Of a stretch of DNA of 64,000 nucleotides, positions 33,009 to 46,278 are shown one piece after another. The notes under the pieces were generated by a model. That model ran no database searches, was not told where the DNA came from, and was given only the letters and a program-made list of their open reading frames with translations. The first letter of the stretch is position 1. Each line of letters opens with the position of its first letter. The position numbers and the translations under genes were made by a program. Source of the DNA: Hemicordylus capensis (taxonomy: Eukaryota; Chordata; Lepidosauria; Squamata; Cordylidae); contig NC_069661.1 of NCBI RefSeq assembly GCF_027244095.1, forward strand, positions 13,526,001 to 13,590,000. The letters are read 5' to 3'.

Positions 33009-33089
33009 TATGTACTTCACAAGTATTAAATAGAAACAGGCTTTTAGAAACAAAAATTGTGTATCCTGTGTATTCACACTTTAAGGAGC

Positions 33090-33590
33090 TATGACTGACG
33101 ACTGCGGGGAGACATGATAGAGGTCTATAAAATCATGCATGGTGAGAAGAAAGTGGATAAAGAGAAGTTTTTCTCCCTCTCGCATAACACTAGAACCAGG
33201 GGTTATCCCATGAAATTGATAGCCAGGAAATTTAGGACCAACAAAGAAAGATACTTTTTCATACAACACATAATCAGCTTGTGGAATTTGCTGCCACAAG
33301 ATGTGGTGACAGCCCACAATCTGGATGGCTTTAAGAGCGGTTCAGAGAACTTCATGGAGGAGAGGTCTATCATCGGCTACTAGTCAGAGGGCTATGGGCC
33401 ACCTCCAGCCTCAAAGGCAGGATGTCTCTGAATACCAGTTTCAGGGGAGTAACAGCAGGAGAGAGGGCATGCCCTCAACTCCAGCCTGTAGGCTTCGAGC
33501 AGCATCTGGTAGACCTCTGTGTGAAACAGGATGCTGGACTTAATGGGCCTTGGGCCTCATCCAGCAGGGCTGTTCTTATGTTCAGTGTGG
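33090..33590 (+). repeat. CR1 LINE 3' end
   Basis: 'gactgcggggagacatgata' to 'ctgatccagcag'-type end, parallel to 28480-28950. In frame it gives MIEVYKIMHG and SHNTRTRGYPMK. 5'-truncated. Confidence 0.85.
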
Positions 33591-33639
33591 GTAACGGTGA
33601 AAAATATATGTTTTCCCCTCTCACACACATGTGGAACAT

Positions 33640-33965
33640 TGGAAGCTGCCTAATACCAAGACAGGCCATCGGTCCATGTAGTTCAGTACTGTCTACACCA
33701 GGCCTGCTCAACTTCGGCCCTCCTGCAGATGTTGGCCTACAACTCCCATAATCCCTGGCTATTGGCCCCTGTGGCTGGGGCTTATGGGAGTTGTAGTTCA
33801 AAAACAGCTGGGGGGCCTAAGTTGAGCAGGCCTGGTCTACACTGACTGGCAGTGGCTGTCCAAAGTTTCAGGCAGGTGTCTCTCCCAGCCCTCTCTGGGG
33901 ATGCTAGGGAGTGAAACTGGGGCTTTCTCCATGCAAGCAGATGCTCTACCCCTGAGCTACAACCC
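33640..33965 (-). repeat. tRNA-Ala-headed SINE split by a hAT MITE
   Basis: Tail at the left ('ggaagctgcctaataccaag'), head at the right ('atgcaagcagatgctctacc', 'cctgagctac'). Interrupted by 33699-33834 at the same site as the copy at 4198. Confidence 0.8.
33699..33834. mobile_element. hAT MITE with perfect 8-bp TSD
   Basis: 136-bp palindromic element, starting CAGGCCTGCTCAACTT and ending AAGTTGAGCAGGCCTG. The flanks GTCTACAC at 33691-33698 and 33835-33842 are identical, the same target as for the MITE at 4262. Confidence 0.9.
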
Positions 33966-33992
33966 CATCCCTGAATGTACACACACTGTCTG

Positions 33993-34464
33993 CAGAGGCG
34001 CTCTTACCCCTGGACTTCCGAGTTCCGCGTCGAAGTCCAGGGCCTCCACACCCCAAATCCCCAAATCCTCTTTAGTCTGTCCTGGGTGGTGTGGGCGCTG
34101 CGCCACGCAGCCGGCCCGTGCTACACCAGGTGGCCAAGTGTGACTGTGACCTGTGCTGGGCACCATGTGTGAGCTCCACTTTAGAGAGAGATGGGGGAGA
34201 GGGGAAAGTGTTAAGTTGCGGGTTGAAATGTTTCTGCTGATGCATATATGCTGTTTTATATTCTTGCTTCTTGTGAGTTCAGTTGCTGTTTGTGCCCTCT
34301 AGAACCCACGTGTTAAAAATACTGTGTGTGTCACAGTGTGTGGGTGTAGGGAGATGATGCTTAACTTGTGGGGTATGTGTGTGTGTGTCTGTGTCTGTGT
34401 CTGTGTGTGTGTGTGTTCCAAAGACCTTTAGGGCGAGGCTCCAAATTACCTAGGTGCACCTCTG
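33993..34464. mobile_element. hAT MITE with 8-bp TSD
   Basis: Starts CAGAGGCGCTCTTACC and ends TACCTAGGTGCACCTCTG. The flanks actgtctg (33985-33992) and attgtctg (34465-34472) agree at 7 of 8 bases. It contains a (GT)n stretch at 34376-34416. Its end matches the MITE at 58600-59051. It lies less than 300 bp before the first recognised PPEF2 exon. Confidence 0.8.
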
Positions 34465-34742
34465 ATTGTCTGTAGCTGTTTTGATGATGTTTGAAGTGCG
34501 CATGATTCACAGGTAACTCTAGGCTACTCCTTCACACTATATAGACCCCAACTAGTACACCAGCCATATATTCTAGTTCCCAACCCCACACCCCGGTACT
34601 TACCTTTCAACCCTGTTTTCTGCTGCCCCCCTGTCTTCCTGTTGCTCCTCCATGGGCCTCATAGTTCTCAAAAGACCAAGCCCTAGATATTACATCCGCA
34701 TGGCAAAAGCCCATGACCTGAGTCTCATTTTATGCACCACAG

Positions 34743-34870
34743 CCTTCAAAGCAGCTGTCTTGATCCAAAGATGGTACCGACGTTACATGGCCCGGCTCGA
34801 AATGCGCCGACGATGCACATGGCGCATTTTTCAGTCTATAGAGTATTCAGGACAGCAGGATCATCTCAAG
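34743..34870 (+). CDS. PPEF2: PPEF2 exon with IQ motif
   Basis: Acceptor AG at 34741-34742, donor gt at 34871. Encodes [14 protein letters not shown] and MRRRCTW, the IQ motif that binds calmodulin in this family. The exon needs one base (G) from an upstream exon for its first Ala. The frame is also open leftwards to ATG 34652 ([10 protein letters not shown]), which could be an alternative start without splicing. Confidence 0.93.
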
Positions 34871-37800
34871 GTAAAATGGGAAAAGTAAAGGGAGACTGAG
34901 AAGAACGGAAGACTGAGACGTACTTACTGTTGTTGTTCTAGACTTGCTACTGGCAGCAATTAGAGAAATGTTGCATTCAAAGCTCACCTTCAATACTTGA
35001 AAAGAAATATTTAAAGTCATCACTCCCACGCAGTCCAAATTTTAGTTATCCAAACCCATTATGCTGAATCCCAATAACTTTATGCAAGCAAAATCTCCAT
35101 CCATCAATGTTACCATTGATCCAAATGTCTGCCACTTTAAGATGTTTCCATTAAACATTACAGGGAGTCCCCAACTTACATATGGGGTGCATTCCAAAAG
35201 TTCATTTGTAAGTTGGATGTTCATAACTCGGAACGTGTGCAGTTCCTATGACTTGCTTGTATGTGCAGATTGGCGGTTGTAAGTTGGGTACTTCATTAAT
35301 AGGTTATGGCGCTTTGTTTGTAAGTACAGGTTGAGTGTTCATAAGTCAGGGAGTGCTTGTATTTCTTATACATAAAATATCTACAGCTTGCCTCCTTTCT
35401 TAGGTTATAATTAAACCATGGAAGTCCCCCCAAAGGAGTAATATGTGTTCTATGCAGTTTAAGAGTAATGACCCGCAATGTCATCTTCTTGTCTTCTGCA
35501 GCTCAACCATTTCTTTGATTATCTTATGGAAAAGTTCACACCAAGCAACAGTAAAGAGAGTAAGTCTGTATTTGGGGCTCAGTAATAGAGACAGTATGCT
35601 GCACATAGAGAGCAAAGTGGCTAACAAACTGCACAAAGTTCCATGTGTGCTGGAAAATGTGTGCAGTTGTGCAAGAGTGCTTTTCCACGAACACAAAAAT
35701 TGTGCAAACACAGTTGTGAAATAATACAGACATTATTTTCAATGTGCAACCAACTGTGCAATTTTTGAGTTTATGCAAGAGCATTCTCGCACCGTTGAAA
35801 ATATGCATCCTGCTGAAAATATGTACCCTGTGTGAAAATATGGGCCTGCTGAACAGCCGAAGAATCCCCTAGGATCCAAACCATTTTGGCTTTCTCTCCC
35901 TCCTAGGGGATTTCATTAACCGCATGTTCTCGGAAAGTGAAGTCACTGTAGAAAAATACCTTCCTCATGAAACTGTGGCCGTGCCATTCGGCTATGTGGG
36001 TCCTCGTCTTTCCTTCCCACTCTTGCCTGATCATGCCACTGCCTTACTGGAAGCATTCAAACACGAGAAAGTAAGTATCTCAAGAGCAAACGAGATCTTC
36101 CCTTGCAGAGGAACAATTATATGCAACCTCCAGGCTCAAGGGAAGCATGATTGCTAGTTGCAGGGAGGCAGTGGTGGGAGAGGATGTATGTTTGGTCTTC
36201 TGCTTGTGAGTGAGATTCCTGGGGCCACCTGCGGGGTCATTGCAGAAAACAGGACGTTGGACTTGGGGCCGGCCGTAGGATTTTTGGCACCCTCGGCAAA
36301 ATATGACTTTGCCCCCACTTGAAAATTATAATCTCTCCCAGGGGTAGACAACTTTGGCTCTCTGGCTGCTGCTGAACTACAGCTCCCATCACCCCCAGCC
36401 ATAATACATTGTAGCTGGAGATGATGGGAGTTGTAGTCCACCAGCAGCTCGGGAGCCAAGGTTGCCTATCCTTAGTCTGTACCGCCCAGAATATAATTTT
36501 AACTAAAGGTGGGGAAGAGGGTGCCCAAGTCATATTTGTCGCTGGCCCTGGCTGGGTTAGCAGGGCTGGCAAGGAAGCCGATTATCCCTTTCGTTTTATC
36601 TGCTTCCTCACTGCACACCTGACACAGCTGCCACTGGGAGCCACCATGACTATTAACTTGGTGTGGAAGGGGGGTGCCCACACCTGCGTGCCCTCCAGGG
36701 ACGTAGCAAGGTTGGAGTGGGCCCAGAGAGAGGATTTTAAAATGCCCCCCCTTCACTGAAGCTCAGCTCATGAAGTAAAGAAATCTTTAATGAGGAGGTT
36801 TTGTAAATTGTGGATGATGCAAGTCATGTAATGGTACTAGAGAAAGACATGCTGTTCTGATAGCTCCAGGTCTTAACACTCACATCAGTTTCGGAGGATG
36901 AATACAACTGAAGGAAGCCCGGGCGGGTTCGTGGCTGGGGGAGTCAGTCATGTGACTTGTCTCTGGGGGGCCCTCCAAGGCAGTGGGCCCCCAGACAACT
37001 GTCTCCCCTTGCCCTATTATAGTTACGCCCCTGGCGCCCCCAAAGATTGGGCATCCTAGGTGACTGTGCAGGTCCACCTAGTGCACAGGCTGATCCTGGC
37101 TGGACTAGATCGGCCTTGGGCCTGATCCAGCAGGGTGCCTCTCATGGATGACTCTCGTGTTCTTGTGACAAAACTTTGCTTTGTTCCCAAGAGATTATTG
37201 GGCCTTGCTGGGGACAACTCTCTCTCTCTGATGGCCTCTTGTAATCTCCGCACTTTTCCCCAGTAGCAGCTCCACGCTCACTATGTCCTCAGACTCTTGT
37301 ATGAGGCTCGGAACCATCTTGTGCAGCTGCCAAATATCACCAGCATCTCGACCTGCTACAGCGAGGAGATCACTGTATGTGGTAAGCACTAATGTGGTGG
37401 TGATTAAACTGATTATTAATCTGCGAACACTATCGATGCCCGTGGCACTATAGAGAGCAGCATAAGCAAAAAAAGACTTTCTGCATGCAACGTGGGTGCT
37501 CTACAATTGAGATGCATTCCTACTAAATAACAGGACTGGAAGTCTTGTGCAAGTCCCCTAATAGTTTAGGTAACCTAGTGCGTACGAACCGAGGTTTGGT
37601 GCTGAACCTGTGCATGAACCTCGGTTCGTCCACACCCCTACTAGTGAGTCAGACCCTCTTCAGAAAACTTTCTGGTACAAAGAGCACACATGAAAGTGTG
37701 GGTGAGGAGTGCTATCGTGATTCAGGCTCTATATTGTGGAGAATATGTTAGAGCCAGTGTTCTGTAGAGGTTAAAATGTTGGACTAGATTGGGGAGACCC

Positions 37801-40800
37801 GAGTTCAAGTCCCCATTCAGCCATGAAATTCACTGGGTGGTTCTGAGCCTGTCACTTATCTCTCAACCACATACAACACTCTGGAATCCTTGGAGGAAGC
37901 GCAGAATATAAATATGTAAATAAATAAATAGTAACATACATATGCATGGGTATGTGTGTCCTCAAATAGAGGACTTTATATAGTCCTCAAACAGAGGATG
38001 TATCAGATATTAAACTTATATAGAACAGGTTCTACACTAGATCTTAGCTCTCTTCAAATGTTTAAATGAATGGAATAGGCTCTTGCTTGATATTAATGTT
38101 TTGTGAGGGGGCGTGAAACCTCACTAAACTGTCCGTTTTGCCCCCTTCATTATTAGGAGACTTGCATGGCCAGTTGAATGACTTATTTCTGATATTTTAC
38201 AAGGTATGTATAGTATGCTGGTAAGCATTTTATTGTGCACAGTTGTGTGTCCAAAATAAAGCTAATAATTAAGTCAAGTTCCACACCAACTAAACTTTAA
38301 TTCCACACCCAGAATAAATCAATATAGTTTCAGAAAATGGTGTCGCTTTGTCATGGGGTTGAGTATTGCTGGCAAAGTTTCTCAGGCTGTCAACTTCTGC
38401 TTCAGATCGGGGTGGGTGGGGGGCGCAGCAAGGTTGAAGTGGGCCCTGGGACAGAAAGTGCAGGTGGGCCCCAGCCTGCCCGCGAAGGGTGTCTTCAGAC
38501 GAGAGTGACAAGGGTGGGCAGGCGCCCCTTCATACAAGTCATTTGTCCCCACACGTGCATTTCAGAAATATAACATGTGGGACACACCTCACTCACTCAG
38601 AAATGCAGTTTGCCCTTCTGTGCCCCTTAGTTTCCCCCCTGTACTGCCATGCTCCCCACTTTCTTCTTCAGAGAGGTAGGAAGGGGAGAGCAAAAAGCAG
38701 GCTGTTGCTCAACTGATGGGAGGGGGGCTCCCTCAGGGCCCAGGGGGACATCCCCCCCACACACAAACACCTTGTTCAGTTATAGCTACACTCCTGCTGC
38801 AGATGTAGCTCTTCCATGGCATCTACCACCTGTGCCTCCAGGTTTTGGATAATCAATTTTACAGGTTCGGAATCACCTCCAGGAGCTTTCTCAGGCAGCA
38901 GGCTTTACCGTGGGTTTTCTGCAAGGCTTTACAGGAGGCTTTACACACATGGCTTTTACTTCGAATCTCCTCTGGAATGGAGTGTGCCAGTCCACATATT
39001 AGCTGTATTTACCCCGAAGTCCCTGCGGGCTATCAGGGACCAGTACAGACATAACTCTGTCCCCACCCGCCACCCCTGCCAAATCAAGGCTGCGCATTCT
39101 GGCTTAGCCCTAAGTATGTCCGGCTTTTAAAAATCCTCTAGTTTCAGTGGCTTTGGGGGGAAATCCCAGGGCTTCTGTTATGCCCTGCTGCTTCTCCCTT
39201 GATGTGTGGAGTGGCCACGGCATTTTTCAAAACTCAATGAAGGGGAGTTTGACAGCTGTGTCTGGTATGGTCTGCTCTGAGTATTTGCAACTGCAAGCAC
39301 TGGGTTTTTTTTTTTTTTTTTTAGCAGATTGGTGAAATTCTGTGGAGGGAGTCCAGAAGGGGAGGGAGAAATTCCTGAGTTAAATGCAAGCACAAACTAC
39401 AAAATGTGGGTCTTAATATAGGCTTTAGATATGCAGAATTGAGGCTACTGCTTGATGTAACCTGAGATCTTTTTGTCTGAGCTGATTTGTCTGAAACCTC
39501 CCTGCCTCTTAGATAGTCTGGGGTGTGTGTGAAGTGTGGGCGGGGGGGATTAGATGATGAAGGCATTCACTCACAAAGGCAAGTTCATTATAAAAATCAG
39601 CAAAGATTTGGTTCAGATTCAGCAGGCTTGGATTAAGTGTTCTGCTGTTTGATCTGCCTGCTTGGCAACTCGTCATGCCTTTCTTCCGTTCTTAGCTGTC
39701 AGACTAACAACAAAAAAGCTCTCTCACTCTCCTCCTCTCTGATGTGGTTTGTGATTGGTTGGAGGAAAAACCCTGAGTAAGCCAGTGGGAACGCACAGGA
39801 AAAAGATCTGCCAGGGATTGCAGAGAGGAGCCGACCCTGTGTGAACTGTCCATTTAATCCCATGAATTAAACATCTTGCGAATCTGCTATGAAGCAGATT
39901 CGCTCTTCAGATACCCCGAGGCATGAAAACATGTATGAATAACTCCCTGTAAATTCGAAGTTGCCAAAAAAAATCTACGCAAAAAGTGCATTTTTTTACC
40001 CCAGATATAAATTGGACAACTCTATCATGCGTGATGAAAAACCCATATTGTGTGAAGTGATAGCTCACAGGGACCTTGGGGTAAATTTGGATGATATGTG
40101 AATACACACCTCCATTCTGGAGGAGAGGTGAACTAAAACTCAGTCAAGACACCTGCAGTGGGTCTGGAATCTCTGCTATGTTCCCGCATGATGGGGCCAA
40201 GAAAAGACTATCCGCAGGCTACAAGGTGGGAGAGGAATTAACCTTTGCTGCTGCTGCTAGCAGCTCTTTCTCCTCAGTCCTGGCTCTCTTTCTAGGACTG
40301 ACAGATTTCATAATCTGTCAGGGCCGGATTAGCTATGTCAAACTTAAAAGGCCCACAGCATTAGCCCCCCACCACCCACCCCACCACAATAATAAACAAT
40401 TATTTTGTTTAAATAATTAAATTAAATTAAATTAAAATTAAACTAAAATAAATCCTTTTTTAAAAAGACAATGAAAATAGAATGAATGACACGAATATGT
40501 GTCATAGAATTAACCACAAGCCACCCTGATCGTGTAAGCAGAGAATGACTTGTAGGGTCTATTCAGCAAATCAGTGTAGAGGGAATCAAACAGGTCTGTC
40601 TCAGTCAGAGAACCAATGAGAAGGTTTCTTTTGGCTTTGTATTCACCTTCTCCCTATGGGAGAAATGCTCTCTAAGAGAGAGAGAGAGAGAGAGAGAGAC
40701 CTTTGATCTCCAGCTGAACTATGGTTCTTTTATCCGTCATCAGTCTCAAAAAATGCATCATCCATCTCACAAGCCTTAAAGTAAAGTGTGCCATCAAGTC

Positions 40801-42200
40801 GATTTCGACTCCTGGCGCCCACAGAGCCCTGTGGTTTTCTTTGGTAGAATACAGGAGGGGTTTACCATTGCCTCCTCCTACCCAGTATGAGATTATGCCT
40901 TCCAGCATCTTCCTATATTGCTGCTGCCCGATTTAGTACCAGCGGGGATTTGAACTGGCAACCTTCTGCTTGTTAGTCGAGCATTTCCCTGCTGCGCCAC
41001 TTAAGGTGGGCTCTCACAAGCCTTACTACCTACTTCTTACTACCTACTTAATGAAACGGTGGTACTTGTGAGTTATCTGCGTGTTGGTTGATAATAAAAT
41101 CAGTTGAACATTTTCTGGGTGCTAAGCTCCGTTTCAATGCTAGCTGAAATTGCTGGATGTTTAACATAGGATGAGGAACAGAGGGGAAGGCTGAAGAGAA
41201 GGTAGCCAAGCAAAGAGCCTACCCCTGGAGCTTGCATGGCGTGTTCCCTGCTGCTTTGGAGGTTTCAACCCCAGTATCGGCAGTTGGTTTCGGGGGGCTT
41301 CTCATTTGTGATGAACCCCACCACCACCAGTAATGGCACCCTAACAGTGCCAGATGAGAAGAGCTGCAAAGACTGGTTTCTGGGATTCCTGTGCAAACTG
41401 TATAGACTGCGCAGGAATTACAGGCCAGCAGAAACACATATATAGGCAGACAGTGTCAGTTTCACAATAACATCAGTCCCTCTTAAATCAGGGCTGGGCA
41501 GATTTTGTCCTCCAGCTGCTGTTGAACTACAACCCCAAAGCCATTGTGGGAATGCTGCGAGTTGTAGTTCAACAACAGCTGAAAGGCCAACCTTGCCCAC
41601 CCGTGCCCTAAATGTTCACGTCCTCTCTGCTGGCAAGCCCCATGCCCCACAAACTGCTGGTTGCTTGCTTGTTTGTTTGTTGAAACTTCTTATATACCAC
41701 CTCCTCCAAAGACTCTAGGCGATGAACAAAAGAAATACCAACAATTTTAAAATAATTATTAAAGGGCAAACACCTGGCAAAACAGGTGTGTCTTAAAAAG
41801 GGCCTCAAAAGCAGCCAGGGTCCAGGAGGGGGCTGAACGAATCCGGGGGGGTGGGGTGTTCCAAAGAAGAGGGGCAGCCACAGAGAAGGCCCTCCTATGG
41901 GCCCAGGCACCATGCACTACACCAGGGCCTGGGACACTAAGGAGGGACAGCTGAGAAGACCTCACAGGATGGGATACAACTGGCCGAGAGAAGCGATCCA
42001 AGAGATATACAAGTGCTAAGCCCATATGGGTTTTGTAGGTGAGAATCAGCACCTTGAATTGGACCAGGAAGCAAACAGGCAACCAGTGCAGCGACCGTAA
42101 AAGAGGTGTGACAAATTATGACTAATACGACAAATATTTATATACTGCTTTTCAACAAAAGTTCCCAAAGAAGTTTACATAGACTAACTAACTAACTAAC

Positions 42201-42237
<37 letters not shown>

Positions 42238-45200
42238 AATAAATAAATAAATGAAATGGCTCCCTGTCCCCAAAAGGCTCACAATCTAAAAAAGAAACAT
42301 AATACAGACACCAGCAACAGCCACTGGAAGGATGCTGTGCTGGGGATGGATTGGGCCAGTTGCTCTCCCCTTTGCTGTCACCACTTTTAAGAGAATCGCC
42401 ACTTTTAAAAGGTGCTTTTTTTTTTCAGTCAGCAGCTCTCCATGGTTTCAGACAGGAGTCTTTCCCAGCCCTACCTTTCCCAGCCCTACCTTCCTGGAGG
42501 TGCTGCCAGGAAGCGATTTGCATTTGTGGGGCTATGTGATGTAAAGGATGCTGGGAGTTATTCGCACTTGAATCCATGCTGCAGGGTACATGTTGAGCGA
42601 AGCCACTTTGAACTACTCTCGCAGCATTGAGAGAAGCAGCCTCATCCCTCTGCTCTCATGTTTTGTTTTGAAACAAGTCCACATGGCATGCATCGTGTTT
42701 TCTTTCTAGCCAATGGCGGGGTGAGGGGAGAGAGCTTCCTAAAGAGCGATATCTGCATTTCTAAAGAGAACATCTCTCTTATCATGCTAATGATTCTACG
42801 TCAGTGCCTCTCCCTATTTGCTCCGGCATTTTCAGAAAAAGTAGCTTAAAACCAGCATTTTTAAAATCAGGAAATACATTGAGATAAGCTAGAATCCACA
42901 TCACAAGGCCTGATTTGTGTGTGGAGTGGGTCCAAGGATCTCGAAGGGACTTTGGGGTAAGTTTGGCTGGTGTGTGGACACATGCACTCTCTTCCGATGG
43001 AGATTCGAGGTAGAAGCCCTGCGTGTAAAGCCTCCTGGGACTGGACCTGTGACTTGCAGCGTGCAAAACAAGTGCGTTCCATGGAGCTGTAGTCCCATCC
43101 CCATCTCCACCCTCCTGCAACATATTGTGACCTATAATTTTTTCATTCAATAAACAAACTTGGGCTACATTCCAAAATGGGTTTGGACCATGAGCATAGC
43201 ATCAGTGTCCACCAATGCCCACGGCCAATGACCAAGCCTAAGGAGACTAACTCACCACAGACATCTTTATCCTGCCTTCCCATTGGTGATTATGACTTCT
43301 TGTGCTTTTTTTTTTTTTTTTTGCACTGCTTTTTGTGTTTTTGCAGAATGGCCTTCCCTCTCCACAAAAGGCTTACGTCTTCAATGGTGACTTTGTGGAC
43401 CGGGGCAAACACTCCATTGAGATCCTGATTGTCCTCCTTGTCTTTCTCCTGATTTACCCGAAGGAGGTACACCTGAACAGAGGAAACCATGAGGACTATA
43501 TGGTCAATTTACGGTATGGGATCTCCAAAGCTCCAGAAGGAAATCTGAAACTTGTGGGTTTGGTTGTTCTACCACAAGTATCTATTTTAAAGCCATATCC
43601 TTTCTTTCATACCTAGCTATGGACTTACCAAGGAGGTCATGCGGAAATATAAGGTAAGCTAATTTGCAAAGCTTATATATCACACACATTGTATGCATTT
43701 CCTTCGCTCTTTGCTACCATTTTCTGTCCTCCTCCATCTAGGATCATGGGAGTAAGATTCTGAAACTGCTTCGGAGTGTTTTTAGTTGCCTGCCACTGGC
43801 CACTCTGATTGATCAGAAGGTCTTGATTGTCCATGGTGGAGTGTCGGACAAGACTGATTTGGAACAGCTGGCCAAGATTGACAGGCGGAAGGTACAGACA
43901 CTTTTCCCAGGTGTCTTAAAATCCCAAAGCACCCAGTATATGAAATGGGTGGGCAGGACGCTCAAGGCTGGCAAAGGGAAGTAGTTCTTTGTGCACAATT
44001 ACCTTGTGGAACTCATTGAAACCAGAGGCGATGAAGGAAACTGGATTAGATGGCTTTGAAATAGGAGACAGCAACTTTATGGGGGCTCTGTTGACAGATA
44101 ACAGATATTAACAGTGGTTGATGTACAGGGCAAGGATGCATTGAGAGAGCAGCCTAACAGAACTTCCCAACTAACAGTAATGCACCAGGGAAGTGCAGTT
44201 TGTGATGCCTTCCCCTTCCTCAGGAAGCCCTCTGTGCCATCCAGAAATATGTCCCTGAGGGCTGCACAATTCTCAGGCACATAATTTCAGGTGGAGAACG
44301 GACAGTTATCAAAAATTGCTGCTTCCTTGCTGCACTGGTGCTTTAGATGGAAAGTTCTGTTAGGCTGCTCTCTCACTGCACAGGGGCATCCTTGCTTTGC
44401 ATGTCAGCTGAGGATAACTAATGGCTCAGCTAGATGCGACTTTAAGGTTATCTGGCCCTACAAGCTGGTGGTTGTTCTAAAATCCCAGGCTTGGGGCCCC
44501 CAATACAGACTGGGACTGTGGCATGGGGAGATTTGACACTTGGCCCCTGCTGTGGTTCTTCTTTGGATTGCCAACCCCCCTTTTGCTGCTTCAATTTGTT
44601 CCGGGAGAGAAACCACTGCTGGGCATGTAGCAAATTCCAGCTTCAATCCCTGACATCTCCAGGTAGAGCTGGGAAAGACCCTTCTCTGTCTGAAAACCCG
44701 AAAGAGCTGCTGCCAGGCAGAGTTGACAATACTGAGCCAGAGGGAACAATGATCTGACTCAGCAGAAGGCAGCGGCACATCTTCGTGACTGCTGGTGGCA
44801 ATTTAAGAACATAAGAACAGTCTTGCTGGATCAGGCCTATCTAGTCCAGTATCCTCTTTCCCACAGTGACCCACCAGATACCTCTGGGAGCCCACAGGCA
44901 AGAGATGAAGGCATGTTCCCTCTCCTGCTGTTGCTCCCCTGCATCCTGATTCTGAGCCTGGAGGTAGCCTGCAGCCATCAAGACTAGTAGCCATTGATAG
45001 ACATGCTCTTCATTTGCTGCCCTAAGCAAAGTCACCCATTCTTGTGATCATCGCCATAACCCATGGCAGAGAGTTCCACAGATCAGTTATGCGCGGTATG
45101 AAAAAGTAATTCCTTTTGTCAGTCATAAATTTCCTGGCAATCGGTTTCAAAATCAAAGAACTGCATGTGGAGGAGAGAGAGAATGCCAGAGGCCACATCC

Positions 45201-46237
45201 TCAGAGACCTTCCTCCTCCTTTTGGCCTGCCTTCAATAAATCTCCGTAATGACCAAAAGGGGACAGGAAGCCAGTTCACCACCCGCTTCAGCCCCAATGC
45301 CATCTCCTTGAGCTCAGGCAATGAGCTAAAAACCCCTCTGCTCAATCCTGGTGCACTCCTATCATTGGCTTGCGTGCCGTGCAGTCAACTGGGCATCTAA
45401 GAAGGATGCTGGTTCTGTGGCACTCACCAGCATGTGGACACTCCTGCCAACAGGAGGAGGAGGCTCAGTGCATACTAAGCACTGCATCAGAGCAGCTGCA
45501 ACCTGCTGCCATCATACCCAATGGGGCTAGGTTGCAGCTGGTGCCGTAGCTCAGGAGTAGGGCATCTGCTTTGCATGCAGAAGGCTCCAGGTTCAATCCC
45601 TGGCAGCATCTCCAGAAAGGGCTGGGAAAGACTCCTGCCTGAAATCTTGGAGAAGCGACTGCCAGTCAGTGGACAATGCGGAGCTAGATGGACCAGTGGA
45701 GAAGAGAGCTGGTCTTGTGGTAGCAAGCATGACTTGTCCCCTTAGCTAAGCAGGGTCTGCCCTGGTTGCATTTGAATGGGAGACTTGATTTGTGAGCACT
45801 GCCAGATATTCCCCTCAGGGGATGAAGCCACTCTGGGAAGAGCAGAAGGCACCAAGTTCCCTCCCTGGCAACATCTCCAAGCTAGGGCTGAGAGAGACTC
45901 CTGCCTGCAACCTTGGAGAACCCGCTGCCAGTCTGTATAGACAATACTGAGCTAGATGGACCAATGGTCTGACTCAGTATATGGCAGCTTCCTATGTTCC
46001 TATGTCTGACTTAGTAGAAGGCAAATTCCTATGTTCCCAGCTGCTCTGATGCAGTGCATCAGGATTAGGCTGCACGGATCCTCCCCCACTGTCGATAGGA
46101 GTGTCCATGCTCTGGTGAGTGCCATGAAGTCAGCAAGCCTTCATCCCTCTTGGGTGCATAGCTGGAAGTGCAGCATGTTTTTCATTGGCTGAATTTTTTC
46201 CCCCCTGGATAATAGCAAACTCACAGTCCTGTATTCA

Positions 46238-46278
<41 letters not shown>

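Larger units (their letters stand above)
38204..43346. other. Large PPEF2 intron filled with repeats
   Basis: 5.1 kb. It contains a diverged relative of the 18298 MITE (38408-38796), members of an unnamed DNA-repeat family with 'ctttacacacatggcttt' and 'cgaatctcctctgg' words (38920-39130, 39830-40140, 42575-43085), a SINE, an L2-type LINE piece and simple repeats. No extra coding exon is seen. Confidence 0.7.

Noticed and set aside
29736-34651. Search for an upstream neighbour such as NAAA, expected next to PPEF2 in mammals and birds
   Set aside because: No segment with recognisable NAAA motifs was found by eye; small exons could have been missed, so absence is not claimed.
36154-36759. Frames of 85-112 codons on both strands in a PPEF2 intron
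   Set aside because: They cross MITEs and have no homology to known proteins as read.
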